DNA of 64,000 bases from Tenrec ecaudatus (taxonomy: Eukaryota > Chordata > Mammalia > Afrosoricida > Tenrecidae): NCBI RefSeq assembly GCF_050624435.1, contig NW_027458640.1, positions 434,001-498,000 on the forward strand, given 5' to 3'. Numbering within the stretch: the first letter of the stretch is position 1; each line of letters starts with the position of its first letter. This document shows positions 1-10,770 of the stretch, piece by piece. Both the position numbers and the translations under genes were made by a program. Below the pieces are notes generated by a model. That model searched no databases. It had not been told where the DNA came from and saw nothing but the letters and a program-made list of their open reading frames with translations.

Positions 1-820
1 CTAATTCCGAATGGCCAGCACATCTCTCTTCTTGCTTTCTCTAGTTTCTGTAGACCACTGTACCTGAGCATGCATGGCTTAGGAGGTTGTGGAGTTAATT
101 CTTGCTTCCTGGAGTAACCCTTAACCAATGACCCATAGGAGTTGTTGGACAAATAGCCACACTCCCTCACATTCTGGGCAGAATAACTAGTGGATTTTCT
201 ATAGTGTCTCCAGTAAGATTAACCTCCAGTTGCTCACAATTTTAAATTGTTTGATAATGTACTTTTCATTGGCTGCCTTCTTTCTCTTTTCTATTTCCCA
301 TTTCCTTATTGATATCTCCCCAGAAAATGGCTTAATTAAAACCTTTGTCTCAGGATCTAATCCTATGGGGAACCCAAACTCAATCACACAAGACATTTGT
401 CAAATCATGGACTTAGTGGTTATAGCTATTATATGTGTAGGTCATGGAAGAGGAGAATTCATACCATCACTTTGAATAGTCATTCGGAGTGCCAACTGGG
501 TCCCCAGCATAGATCCTGGACATCAAAACTCACTGTTTCCTGTATCATAACACTTCCTTATAGACTTCAGTCATTCAAAAAACTCAACAAATAGCTTGCT
601 GTCTCACTTCAAATTTTGTAGTGTGCAAATATGGCTATGTTTTCATTGTGTGTTTAGCCCTGGACAAATCAGCTTTGACCAGGAAGGTGAAGTCATGTGG
701 AAAAACAAACCAAAAACACTAGCAGCTGTGTGTTGTGGAAGAAAACCCTGTGGATGAAGTGCAATTTTTAGGGAACAGAGACCAGTAAGATAAACCAATA
801 AGTGTCCACTGTTTTGATGT
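1..820. other. Unannotated sequence, no gene recognised
   Basis: Only short chance reading frames are present. I see no splice-framed exon, RNA gene or recognisable repeat border. The composition is like that of old interspersed-repeat DNA, but I cannot name a family. Confidence 0.4.
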
Positions 821-827
821 TAAGGAG

Positions 828-1215
828 AACCCTGGTGAGGCAGTAATTAAGCACTTAAGGGCTAATCAATCAGCAGTTCAAACCCACCATCTTCCCCAAG
901 GAAGAGTTACGATGTGGCAGTCTGACCCCCTTAAGATTTACATTGATTACCACTACCAACTGATCTGAGAGGGATAGCATTAGGGGATGCTGGATCGCAT
1001 TCTTAACGAGCTCTAATGGCAGAGTGGACTCCTCATTGATCTCCTAACCACAAGGAAAGTGGTTCTAACCTATCAGTTGGTCCATGTGAGAAATAGGAGT
1101 TTGTCTGCTCTGGTAAAGATTTAAGCCTTGGAAAATCAAAGGGTGAAGTTCTATTCTATCTTGTAGGGTCTCTATGAGTCAGCTTCAACACAATGATAAT
1201 GAGTTTGCTTTGGAA
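828..1215 (+). repeat. AfroSINE-type tRNA-derived SINE, diverged
   Basis: The copy begins with an 'aaccctggtgaggcag' type head (box-A-like), continues with 'gcagttcaaaccca' (box-B-like), and ends with 'tcttgtagggtctctatgag' followed by 'tcagcttcaacacaatgataa'. This order is the layout of the afrotherian SINE. The middle holds extra sequence, so the copy is old or interrupted. It is one of the main taxonomic clues in the window. Confidence 0.75.
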
Positions 1216-1639
1216 TTTTGGGATAGAATAGGAGAAATATGTGCAACAAAGTTTAAACTTATTTTAAATGTTCAGTGGTATTGCTCAGAGAGAGATTCTT
1301 GGAACCCACAAGAATGTTGTCCTTAGGCACCTTCAGATCTGGAACTGAACTCACTCCCTTGGCTCAATCTTCAGCCAAACAATAGGTAGATCTATAAGGT
1401 AAAAAGTAACACTAATCAACTCTTTGAATCAAAAGGATATAATTTATTCAAAGATCAAGTTCAGAAGGGTCAGGAAAGAAGGGGGAATGGAAACAGGAAA
1501 TACAAGGAGGAAGTGCGATAAGTGATATTACGTTGAGCAGATTGCAGTCAATATCATGAAGCAAAATATGTGTGAACTGTCAAATGGAAAACAGATGTAT
1601 TCTGTAAACCTTCACCCAACTCACAATAAAGAGATTTTT

Positions 1640-1730
1640 TTTCAGCCTTGGAAACCTATGAGGCAATACTATTCTGTCCTATAGGGTACCCATGAGTTGA
1701 AATCAACCCAGTGGCAATGGGATATTGATG
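1640..1730 (+). repeat. AfroSINE 3' half
   Basis: The stretch 'ttctgtcctatagggtaccc' followed by 'atgagttgaaatcaaccca' and 'gtggcaatggg' is the characteristic 3' half of an AfroSINE. The 5' tRNA-like half is missing. Confidence 0.7.
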
Positions 1731-1974
1731 CTGCTGCTTTCTGCCGATTCTAAAAAATAGGGTTATTAGCAATTATTGTGGAAATAGCATGAATGAGACT
1801 ATGTAAATGGGGTTGGTTACAGATAAATTCTTGTAAATGTTAAAGGATAAGTGATTGAGGATGGACTTGCCCAAAAAGAGAAAATTATTGCAAGATTTTG
1901 TTCCACGGATAAAATAAAAATAGGCTTCCTGTGGGTAAGACTTAAGCCTATAGATATGGAATTTAAGGAACTGG

Positions 1975-2860
1975 TATTCCATGATGGTCACCTTCCCGAC
2001 ACAATCACTCAAGACAAAAAGTGGGTGTATAAACAAATGTGGTGAAGAAAGCTTATGGAGCCTAGCTATCAAAAGATAAAGAGTCTAGGGTTTTAAAGAC
2101 TAGAAGGTTCACAAGTGGCCATCTAACTCAGAAGCAATAAAGCGCACATGAAAGAAGCACACCAGCCTGTGTGATCACAAGATGTAGAAGGGATCAGGTA
2201 TCAGGCATCAAAGAACAAAAAAATCATATCATTGTGAATGAGGGGGGGGTACAGTTAGGGGATCCAAGATCTATCTGTAGGCAACTGGACAACCCCTTAC
2301 AGAAGGGTCGCTGGGAGGAGATGAGCCAGTCAGGATGCAGTGTAGCAACGATGAAACATATAACTTTCCTCTCATTCCTAAATGCTACCGCGCCCACTAT
2401 CATGATCCCAATTCTACCTTACAAACCTGGCTAGACCAGAGAATATACACTGGTCCATATAGGAACTGGAAACACAGGGAAACCAGGACAGATGACCCCT
2501 TCAGGACCAGTGCTGAGAGTAGCAATAACAGGAGGATGGAGGAAAGGTGGGGTAGAAAGAGGGATCTGATTACAAGGATCTACATATAACCTCCTCCATG
2601 AGGGAGGGACAACAAAAAAGTGGGTGAAGGTAGATGTCGGACAGTGTAAGATAGGACAGAATAATAATTTATAAATTATCAAGGGTCCATGAGGGAGGGG
2701 AAGGGGGAAGGAGGGGAAATGAGGAGCTACTACCAAGGGCTCAAGTAGAAAGCAAATGTTTTGAGAATGATGATGGCAACAAATGTACGCAGTGGATGTA
2801 TGTATAGATTGTGATAAGAGTTGTAGGAGCCCCCAATAAAATGATTCTTTTTAAAAACCT
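1975..2860 (+). mobile_element. L1 3' UTR, 5'-truncated, lineage-specific family
   Basis: This matches the 3' UTR of the L1 copy at 43.64-48.86 kb. It holds the module around 'gtggtgaagaaagc' and 'ggccatcta', then the 'tctaccttacaa' block, then the end 'cccaataaaatg' with an A-rich tail. It is a 5'-truncated insertion with no coding sequence. Confidence 0.75.
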
Positions 2861-2869
2861 CAAAGAGCA

Positions 2870-5050
2870 AAACACACTATGGTTTATTGTACATCAATGA
2901 TACTTCAATAAAATTACATAAAAAAGGGGAAAAAGAAATGGAATTTAAGGTAAAGAAAGTATTCCCTTTGAGGACCATATTGCAAATATATATTTAGGCA
3001 GGCAATTAGATAAAGACATTTTAAGTCTGGGCTTCTATACCTGCCATCTGTCTGTTATGAAAAGTATAATTAGCAACTAGAATCTCTCATACAAAATCAA
3101 CTCAATATGGTCTTTCTGGTCTGACCTCCGTGGTGTTCTACTCTGCTTTGATGGAGCTCATCATATCATGACTCTATAACAAGATTGAGGAGTTATTTGC
3201 ATTCTTATGTGGAAGGTAAATCTGTTTGGCCATTCTGTTAGACTAGTTCATTTTCTTTCCTACCATCCCATCTGCCATTTTAATTCAAAACAAGGCAAAA
3301 AGCATGTATGTGCCTTTTGAGGAAGGAGAAGATTTTGGTGTGGAAGAAATTCTCTTCTAGACTGCAAGGTAAGTATTTACCCCCTCTAGCCCTGTTGGAG
3401 GAGGGGAAAAGGAAGAGAGACAAGGCAAAGAGAACAACATAGTTAGTTTCATGCCTCCTTACTTGACCTGGGGATTGAGGGGAATATCAGTGACTATGGA
3501 CCTGTTGTGCTCCCCATTTGGAAGCATGAAGAATAGAGGCTGCCAGGCAGAGCAGCCCTCTGGGAAGTCACTGAAGACAAACATATAGAGAGTGCCATCA
3601 AGTCTACTGTGATCCATGGAGACCTTATATGAAATGGAATGGAGTGCTGTCTGATCTTGCACCATTGTCACACATTCCTGAATGTTGAAGTCCATTGTTG
3701 CAGCGATTAGGTCAATCTGCCTCAATAAGGATCTTCCATGTCCCTCGATTTCATCAAATATGATGTCTTCCTCTAGCAATTGTCCACTGATAATGTGTCC
3801 AAAACACATTAGTCAGTCAGTGTTCTCTTGTGATCCATAAGGTTTCCTTTCAGTAATTTTTGGAAGTGGACTAGCAGGCCCCTCTTCCTTGTCTGTCTTA
3901 GTCTAGAAGCTTCACTGAAACCTGTCCACCATGGGCAATCCTGCTGGTATTTGAAATTCTGGGAACAGAGCTTCCAGCACCATAACAATACACAAACCAT
4001 TATAGTACAACCAACTGACAGATGAGTGGAGGATATCTATATATGGAGAGAGAGAGAGTAAAACTGGCAATGCACTCTGATTAGGCAGTATTCTGATAAT
4101 CTGCTGCTAACAGAAAGTATCCCCACAAATAACATCTTAAAGTAATGATAATATCAATTTTGCTCACAAATCTGCAATCTGGGCAGAGCTCAGTGAGGAC
4201 ACTAGTTTTGGCTTCATCAAGCATTAGCTGGGGTAGCTCAAAGGACAGAGGCTGCAGCTCTCTTAAGACTCACTCCCTCACACGACTGATACTTCTATTG
4301 GTTGGAGCTCAAGAAGAACCCTATATGTGACATTTTCATTTGGCTTGGTCTTCCTTGCAACATCCTGACAGGGTCCCAATGGTGAACAACCCAATACGAC
4401 CAGGTGGAAGTCACAGAGCAACACTTCTGCCATAGTCAAAGGCCTGCCAAGATGCAAGGAAGAGGGAAAGCAGGCCCTGTTTCTGGAAAAATGAACACAA
4501 ACTCATCTTGTAACAAGAGAATGTGCGATGTGCAACATTAGGACAGTCATCTTTGAAGGACACAACCTGCCATGAGCCAAGATACAGAGACAGATTTCTA
4601 CGAAAGCGAAAGGGCAGGACTTAGACTTAAAGATAAAGCCACAGACTTCATAGGACAAGAGCAATAGGGAGACAAGCAAAGGAAAGCTCTAGGACGCAAG
4701 CCTAACATGGCTAAAGATAGGGACAATGTCAGGACTGAACTGGAAGCAAGCAGACACCTGTGCAAGGCAGAACCCGTGAAGTTGTGAGTGCCTTCAAAGC
4801 TAAGTCAAAGTACCTTGGGGCGTGAGAAGGGAAGGAGCAGGAGAAGGAATTAATGGGTAGGTTTATGGAATTTGTAAGTCTGGGGCCAGAGCATCAGGAA
4901 TAGCTGGGTTCTGGCACTCAGTTGATACCATCAGAGTTTGAACCTTTTCCTTTCAGAGCTGTTTCCTTTTGAGTTTCACGCAGGCTTCCTGATGACAGCT
5001 GTAGTTTTATCTAGAAGCTCAGGAATTCTATTAGAGAGAGGCTCTTTTCC
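2870..5050. other. Unannotated stretch with one unrecognised 116-codon ORF
   Basis: An open frame of 116 codons runs on the minus strand from 3809 to 3459. A second, shorter minus-strand frame lies just upstream (4000-3809) in another register, which would suit a decayed processed gene. I do not recognise either product. A short purine run lies near 4043-4060. No IGHV signal (octamer, leader or RSS) is visible. Confidence 0.3.
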
Positions 5051-5054
5051 TTTC

Positions 5055-5200
5055 TAATCATTGGTGGTACTATCAGGTAAGCATTGGATTGCTAACTGCA
5101 AGGTTGGCAGTGCTACCCTACCAGCTACCTCATAGGGAAAAAGATGGAACTTTCTGCTCACATAAATATTTACAGTCTGAGAAACCCCACAGGGACCTTC
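5055..5200 (+). repeat. AfroSINE, diverged
   Basis: 'ggtggtactatcaggtaagc', then 'ttgctaactgcaaggttggc', then a decayed 3' half follow the AfroSINE order. The copy is diverged and its 3' end is unclear. Confidence 0.6.
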
Positions 5201-5893
5201 TATGATTCAAAATGGACTCATTGGCAATCAGGAAATTGTTTCTGGGGCATTTTTTAGGGTTAGATATCATTAACCTAGCATGAGTCTCATACTGAGTCTG
5301 ACCCAGTCCCTTTGGACAGAGGAAAGTCATGCCCTGACTAGCCAGGCCTGGAGCTGGCAGATTGGGTCAATGCCAGCAGAAGCATGGAGATGGAGCATGG
5401 TGGAAGAGTGATCCCAAAGATACAAGCCATGTGCTGTGAGTGGAAGAAGGGCAAATGAATGCTGCATTAATTAACCAGTCATTGACAAAATGAGGTTGCA
5501 TGACAAATGGCTCCAAAACCCAGCAGTTCAACAAACAGCCCAACCCCTTCCCTCCCACACACACAGTTCTTAAAATTCAGGATCAGGGAGATTAACTGGA
5601 ACTTTGAACTTGGCACTTCAGGGCTTGGAAGAGGTGACAGTGCATGTAAAGGCCTTGGGGCAGGAAAGATCTTGGTGTGACTGAAAGCCCAGAAGAAGAC
5701 TAATTTGGGGGAGGTGAGATAATAGGAATGGAGTTTTCAGTGAGCATTTCCTTGAGAGCCTTCAAGCAAAAGCGATTTTTCTATATTCGTGTTTTAGAAG
5801 TAGATCTCCACCCATTGTGTAAAGCTTTGGGTATTGGATTGGTGTCGGTATGCAGGGAAAAAATAAATGGGCTTGTTATGGATTAGGAGCCTG

Positions 5894-6041
5894 TGGTAGT
5901 CACCTAATCTTGTGTCAAGTTAAGGATTAGGAGTGTAGGCGTGGAGTTTAGGCTGCCAATCTGGAGATAGTCAGTGAGATTTTTATGTGGGCATAGCCTC
6001 CTTCTGAGAAATCTGGTACTTCCTCCTTGGAGGTGGAAGAC

Positions 6042-6111
<70 letters not shown>

Positions 6112-6425
6112 TACCCCTTGGGAGACATTGCAGAAGGCAAGCCAAATGGATGCGACCAGACCTCTGAAGCCAAAGAAGCCTCAGAGAGATCGCAGCCAGC
6201 ACTGAGATGCTTACAATGCCACTGGATCCACAAGACTTTCCACCCATTGGCCTGTGATTATCCTGCATTCAGCATCACTGCACATGTTTTATGGGTCTGA
6301 AAAGGAATTTATAGATTGGTATCAGACATATGGGCTAATACCAGACTTATGGATTTGATGTTCACTGGGCTGGGACGTTTGCTTAATGTACAATGACTGT
6401 TTGATATAAAACTCTCTCTCTGGAT
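5894..6425 (+). repeat. Family-X repeat (about 500-560 bp), with an expanded CT microsatellite
   Basis: This is one of at least seven copies in the window (others near 8383, 25746, 31937, 40511, 53229 and 62888). The shared order is a head like 'tggtagtt.cataatctggt', then 'ggcgtggagttta', 'gagataaatagc', 'cactggatccacaag', 'agacatatgggctaat', and a tail 'cta.caca'. This copy contains a long (CT)n tract at 6043-6109 and is truncated near its 3' end, where L1 sequence follows. The ends are short imperfect inverted repeats (TG.TAGT). I cannot say whether it is a solo LTR or a non-autonomous DNA element. Confidence 0.7.
6043..6109. repeat. (CT)n microsatellite
   Basis: An uninterrupted CT dinucleotide run of about 33 units inside the family-X repeat. 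It gives spurious Ser-Leu and Arg-Glu frames on the two strands, which should be ignored. Confidence 0.97.
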
Positions 6426-6735
6426 TTATAAGGTAGAATTAGACCAGAACATGTACTCTGGTACAGAAAGGAGCTGGAAACACAGGGAATCCATGACAGA
6501 TGATCCCTTCAGGACCAGTGGTGAGAGTGGCAATACCAGGAGGGTGGAGGGAAGGTGGGGTAGAAAGGGTGAATCGATTACAAGGATCTACATAAAATCT
6601 CTGCCCTGGGGGACGGACAACAGAAAAGTGGGGGAAGTGAGATGTTTGACGTGTAAGATATGACAAAATAATTTATATATTACCAAGGATTTATGAGGGA
6701 GGGGGAGGAGGATGGAAGTGGGGAAATGAGGTCCA
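6426..6735 (+). mobile_element. L1 3' UTR fragment
   Basis: It carries the same block as the L1 end at 2430-2720: 'aaggtagaatta', 'ggaaacacagggaat', 'cccttcaggaccag', 'gattacaaggatctacat', and an end in a purine-rich 'gagggagggggagg'. No terminal poly(A) is visible. Confidence 0.7.
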
Positions 6736-6739
6736 TCCA

Positions 6740-7070
6740 TCTTGCCACAGGTATACCCCAATCCCTCCCCTTCCTATTGCCTGTATACCCCTAGATTTTC
6801 ATCCTCTCGTTACTGTATTACCTATAGTATGACCCCTCCCTGTGATGTGTGTCTTTACCTGAAATTAGGGGGCTTGCACACCCTCAAAGGTATATAAATC
6901 TTGGTTAGAAATAAAGAATCTCTCTCCCGTGGTGCTCTCCTCTGCGGTCCTCGCTTCCATGTCCCCTCTCCCCTTGTTCTCCTTCCCCTCACTCTCCTGC
7001 CCTCAGGTCTCCCATCTCTATGGGAATCACCAAGCGGGGCTACGGTGAGCATGCTAACATGAAATTTGTC
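6740..7070 (+). repeat. Possible solo LTR with TATA box and poly(A) signal
   Basis: 'ggtatataaatc' at about 6889 is followed closely by 'gaaataaagaatc' (AATAAA). A pyrimidine-rich, retroviral R/U5-like stretch follows, running to about 7060. This layout is typical of a retroviral LTR. I cannot define the borders or name the family. Confidence 0.4.
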
Positions 7071-7945
7071 TGATTCCATCATTTTACTCTTTCTTCTATC
7101 GCCTGTATTTCTCTATGAGTTTACTATAATCTTTAATTATTATTACTGTACAATTGTGCCTACCAGACCTGGGATGATTTGTGAGGCGCTGGCTACCCTG
7201 ACAGCCATGGGAGAATACAGTCTTCTCCCTGAGGTCTTCACTCTAGCAATCATACAAACATCTGTGCAGATTTCATGTTTAATGTAGCTTTATGTCATTT
7301 CCATCAAAATACCCAGATGTTCTATTGAAATTAAAGACAATCTCCATCCTCACGATATTTAGGTAACAAGACCAGGCCTACCTGAATCTTTCCATACATC
7401 TGAACACATAGGGAAACAAGAGTATGTCATCCATAAAGCTCCTTGGCCCTATGATATTTCAGAATATTTAGAAAGGAGTAAAAATACTTTAACCCTATCT
7501 TCTAGATTTAGAGTTGGAATAAAAGGTTTCCTAACAATATGGTTATTGTGTGGTTAAAAGAAACCACAGAAATAAGAAAAAGTGCATTTATCCTCTCATG
7601 AGTTAGTACCAAGGGTGGGCATTGGGCTCAGTGTATTTTGAGAGGCGCCTGCTAACAGCGAGAGGCGTTTCCTGGACTTACACTGTCTTCCACATCTGTG
7701 GGTACCTCAGCAACATTCTTTTCTGGTACTGAGCTTTCAGACTCTTGGTCAGGAGTATTACCTGGAGTTGTCTCTGCAGGTTTCCTGCCATGGGCAGTAG
7801 AGCTACCATAGTGGTCAGCACAGCAGTTCTAGCTGACCAGGCACTGCAGTCCTTACCCAGACTCCTGTCTTCACTTCTATCTTCTCTTGGTCCAGAGCTG
7901 GTGGGTCCTTAGCATCCATGCAAGTCTGCTTTCTCCCTGAGACTG

Positions 7946-7984
7946 GTTTTCTGTCTGGACTCACACTGACTCTCACTCACCGTG
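7946..7984 (-). promoter_or_regulatory. Orphan V-type 23-RSS without a V exon (copy A)
   Basis: On the minus strand the heptamer CACGGTG (7984-7978) is followed by a 23-bp spacer, close to the spacer of the intact IGHV genes (it contains GTCAGTGTGAG). The nonamer-like ACAGAAAAC (7954-7946) follows. The heptamer keeps CAC but differs from CACAGTG at one base. Upstream of the heptamer I find no FR3 or Tyr-Tyr-Cys coding sequence. Its counterpart in the duplicate is at 59260-59298. Confidence 0.6.
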
Positions 7985-8382
7985 AAAAGCTTTGGCCATA
8001 GAGAATGATACAAGTTGCGAACACTCTGAATTGGTTGCAGTGAAATGAAGTGAGATCGATTCATGTAGATATTTATATAGATATTGTTATGAGATATATG
8101 CCACAATAAAATATCAATCAAGAAAGACATTTGCCTGAAAGACAATCAAAGTATTAAACAGAGGTTAGGGTTCATTCTGTCCACAGAAATAGGAACCATA
8201 CTTAAAGCAGATTTCTATTCAAAGTAATTCAAGCAAGAGAGTTATAGAGTTATTTATTCCATGTTAAGGAAGAAATTGTCAAGTGAGAATTCTTTTTATG
8301 GGTTTCTGTGATGCGTTTGGGAGGGAATTTTGCAGCTGTTGGTAATTGTTGAACACCATAATAATCTAATGCCATTTGTGTT

Positions 8383-8885
8383 AGTCTGGGTACATTAGAT
8401 AAATGATCCACAGAAACTCATATGTATAAGAGAGTTTTATATAAAGGTTAAGTGCACATCAAGAAAACATCCTAACTCAGTGGTACCCAAGCCCACAACT
8501 CCAACATTAGCCCATATGCCCAACACCAATCCACAAAGTCTTCTTCCATCTCACAAAACATGCACAATGAGGCCGATGGCAGGAAGAAAGCCAAGTAAGA
8601 GAATGTGTAAGCATCTCAGCACAGGCAGGGTCACCCCTCAGCTGTTCTAGCACTCAGGGCTTCATGGGGGTAGGTCCATGCAGCTTCTCTTAAGGGATGT
8701 TCTTGCAGGAAGTGAGCCTTGCCAGATGAAGCAGGGAACTGTCTAAGGCAGCTGCACCCTTGTCTGACCATCAGAAAACAAGTGACCCTAGAACTAGAAA
8801 GGCGAGGCTCACCAAGCCATTTATCCCTCGGCCCTTCAATTGACCCCATAAGTGTTTATCGGCCAGGTTGGCACAATAAACTATG
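8383..8885 (-). repeat. Family-X related repeat, variant 3' half
   Basis: It opens 'tgtgttagtctgggtacatt' and carries the 'agagttttatataaaggtta' and 'gcccatatgcccaacacca' blocks in reverse orientation. Its other half ('gccttgccagatgaagcagg', 'cggccaggttggcacaataa') differs from the other copies. The duplicate locus (59670-59690) reads straight through 'ctcatgcca.tgaattatg' without it, so the insertion came after the duplication. A short CCATT flanks both ends. Confidence 0.65.
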
Positions 8886-9139
8886 TACCTCTCCATTGAA
8901 TTATGTATGAGAAGAATGTTGAAAATATTATTTTGTAGCACATATATGATAAAAATAACTTAGAATATGACATAGTTTTCATTTTTTACTCACAATTAGA
9001 AACTGATGGAGAGTGTTGCTGGTACAACATTTCAAAAGACTAGCTAAAATATTCAATCAGAAAAGAGATTATGATATAAGCCAGAAATTTGAATTTATAA
9101 AAAGTGTTAGCAATGGAATAAATATTCTTTATTTAATAT

Positions 9140-9380
9140 TTTATTTATTGTCTCACTTTTCCTCCAAAACTGTTTTATTGGGAGCAAATGCAGTTGTCAT
9201 ATCCATCCGTAGTTCAAGTGCATCAAGCAGTATTATACAACTGCTACCCCAATTAGCTTGAAAACATCATCTTCCTTTCTCAACTAGTGGCACCATCTCC
9301 CTTTATTCCACCACCACCACCACTCCACTGTAGTCCCAGAAACCCTTATTCTACTTGCTGTCTCTTTATGTTAATCAATT
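9140..9380 (-). mobile_element. Old L1 3' end fragment, antisense
   Basis: 'aaactgttttattgggagca' at the left and pyrimidine-rich sequence to the right resemble the 3' end of an older afrotherian L1, also seen at 31.2-31.9 kb. It is absent from the duplicate locus near 61.0 kb. The assignment is by style only. Confidence 0.4.
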
Positions 9381-9699
9381 CTGGCTTTCATCTACCATCA
9401 AAAAGAAAAACATATCGCTGAAATTCAAGAATGCTATCCCCCAATGACAAAATACATGAGATAAACTCCAATAAGAATTTAAATTGAGGAAGCAGGCAGT
9501 CCAAGTGCAGCCAGCAACCCTTCCTCGGAATCCATAACAGACCTAGGTGTGCTTCGGATGTGTCAGTCTGGCTACTGCAATGTGAGGATCTTGTCAGTTG
9601 ACTGCCTTTCTCAGGATATTCTGGATCCAAAAGCACTCTTTAGTAGCTGGTGTCCTGCAACACGCCCTGTGGCTCATGCTGAACACGCAAACTGCTTGT

Positions 9700-10390
9700 C
9701 ATATGCATGATATTGAATACAGCAAGAAACAACAAAAAACACCTACTCCCTGCCTTCAAGGAGATTTCAGCTCACAGCACAGCCTTATTTCTCTATGTTT
9801 GCTGTTCTTCAACTGCAGCACAAAGGAGGGATGCTTGCAAACCTCCCTCCCTGCACTGGCCACAGAGTGAAACCACTGGCTGTGAGGACTGCTGCCTACT
9901 CTGATGGTGAGCCGGCTCTGTCTCTTCTCTGTGAGCAAACTACTGTTGCACACAGAGCCTGTGTGTGAGCTGAGCTTTTGTCAGTGACTTACGACACTGG
10001 TTTAACAGAAATCAACAGTTATATGTGTGCAGTACACAAGAAGGGGAGTAATTCAACTTGAAGGGAGAATAAGGTTATTTTTATAAAAGAACCTTGTAAA
10101 TTGAAGCACAATCAGGAAAAATATATTTAAAAGGAAAACCATTAACATGTTAATAAAGATTTTTAAAATAATATAAAAGATGTCACAGAAAAGGATGATA
10201 TAATTAAAATGAGAATACGATATATGAAGTTTTGTGGAGACCAGGATGATGGAAAAAATAGAACAATTTTTAAAAATAGAACAATTCCTGATAATAATAT
10301 GAAGTATGATTAAACACAATGCAGAATACACAGAAAACAAATTAATGGACATAAATAAACAAAACAAGATGCAAATTCAGAAATTCGATA
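9700..10390. other. AT-rich spacer, no gene recognised
   Basis: Only A/T-biased chance frames are present. No IGHV signal is visible until the gene at 10771. Confidence 0.4.
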
Positions 10391-10400
10391 ACTATAAGCC

Positions 10401-10560
10401 ATTGGCGCCGTTGAATCCCGAATCACAGTGATTCTAGGACAGAGTAGAACTGCTCCGTAGGGTGTCAGACACTGTTAATCTTTTGGAGGAGCAAACAGCC
10501 TCATCTTTCTCGCTTGGAGGAGCTGGTGATTTCAAACTACTGACATTGAACTTTGCATCC
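10401..10560 (-). repeat. AfroSINE
   Basis: It reads 'cattggcgccgttgaatccc', then 'ctaggacagagtagaactgc', then 'ggaggagc.ggtgatttcaaa' and 'ctactgac'. This is the reverse complement of the AfroSINE order. It sits about 200 bp beyond the RSS of the first IGHV gene. Confidence 0.75.
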
Positions 10561-10731
10561 CAATGTAAAATAGATAAAAAGATGGCAAAATGAAAACCTG
10601 TGCCAGAGGAGGCTAAGAGTTAAGTGAGAAAGCCCTAATTCCAACAGGAAATCCTCCCTGTCATCCATCTGTGCCTGTCTAAGGCTGGGTTCTCTGCGCC
10701 CCCTGCTGCCCAGTGTCTTCCCTGCAGGGGA

Positions 10732-10770
10732 GGTTTGTGTCTGGGCTCACACTGACTTCCCCTCACTGTG
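10732..10770 (-). promoter_or_regulatory. V recombination signal (23-RSS) of IGHV at 10771
   Basis: Directly after the last V codon bases, the minus strand has the consensus heptamer CACAGTG (10770-10764), a spacer of exactly 23 bp (10763-10741), and the nonamer ACACAAACC (10740-10732). This is the class of signal on IGHV genes that RAG pairs with a 12-RSS on a D segment. Confidence 0.95.

Larger units (their letters stand above)
7205..9700. repeat. Direct segmental duplication, copy A (partner 58500-61275)
   Basis: The copy matches the partner in the same orientation through many long blocks. Examples are 'acagtcttctc.ctgaggtct' (7218 / 58508), 'cctgccatgggcagtagag' (7786 / 59099), 'ccaggcactgcagtcctta' (7839 / 59152), 'atgccacaataaaat' (8098 / 59410) and 'cttctcaggatattctgga' (9608 / 61208). 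Copy A has its own insertions: a family-X repeat (8383-8885) and an old L1 end (about 9140-9380). Copy B has a different L1 insertion. The duplication therefore predates these insertions. Confidence 0.85.

Noticed and set aside
5948..6300. Frames with long Ser-Leu or Arg-Glu repeats
   Set aside because: They are translations of the (CT)n microsatellite inside a repeat element.
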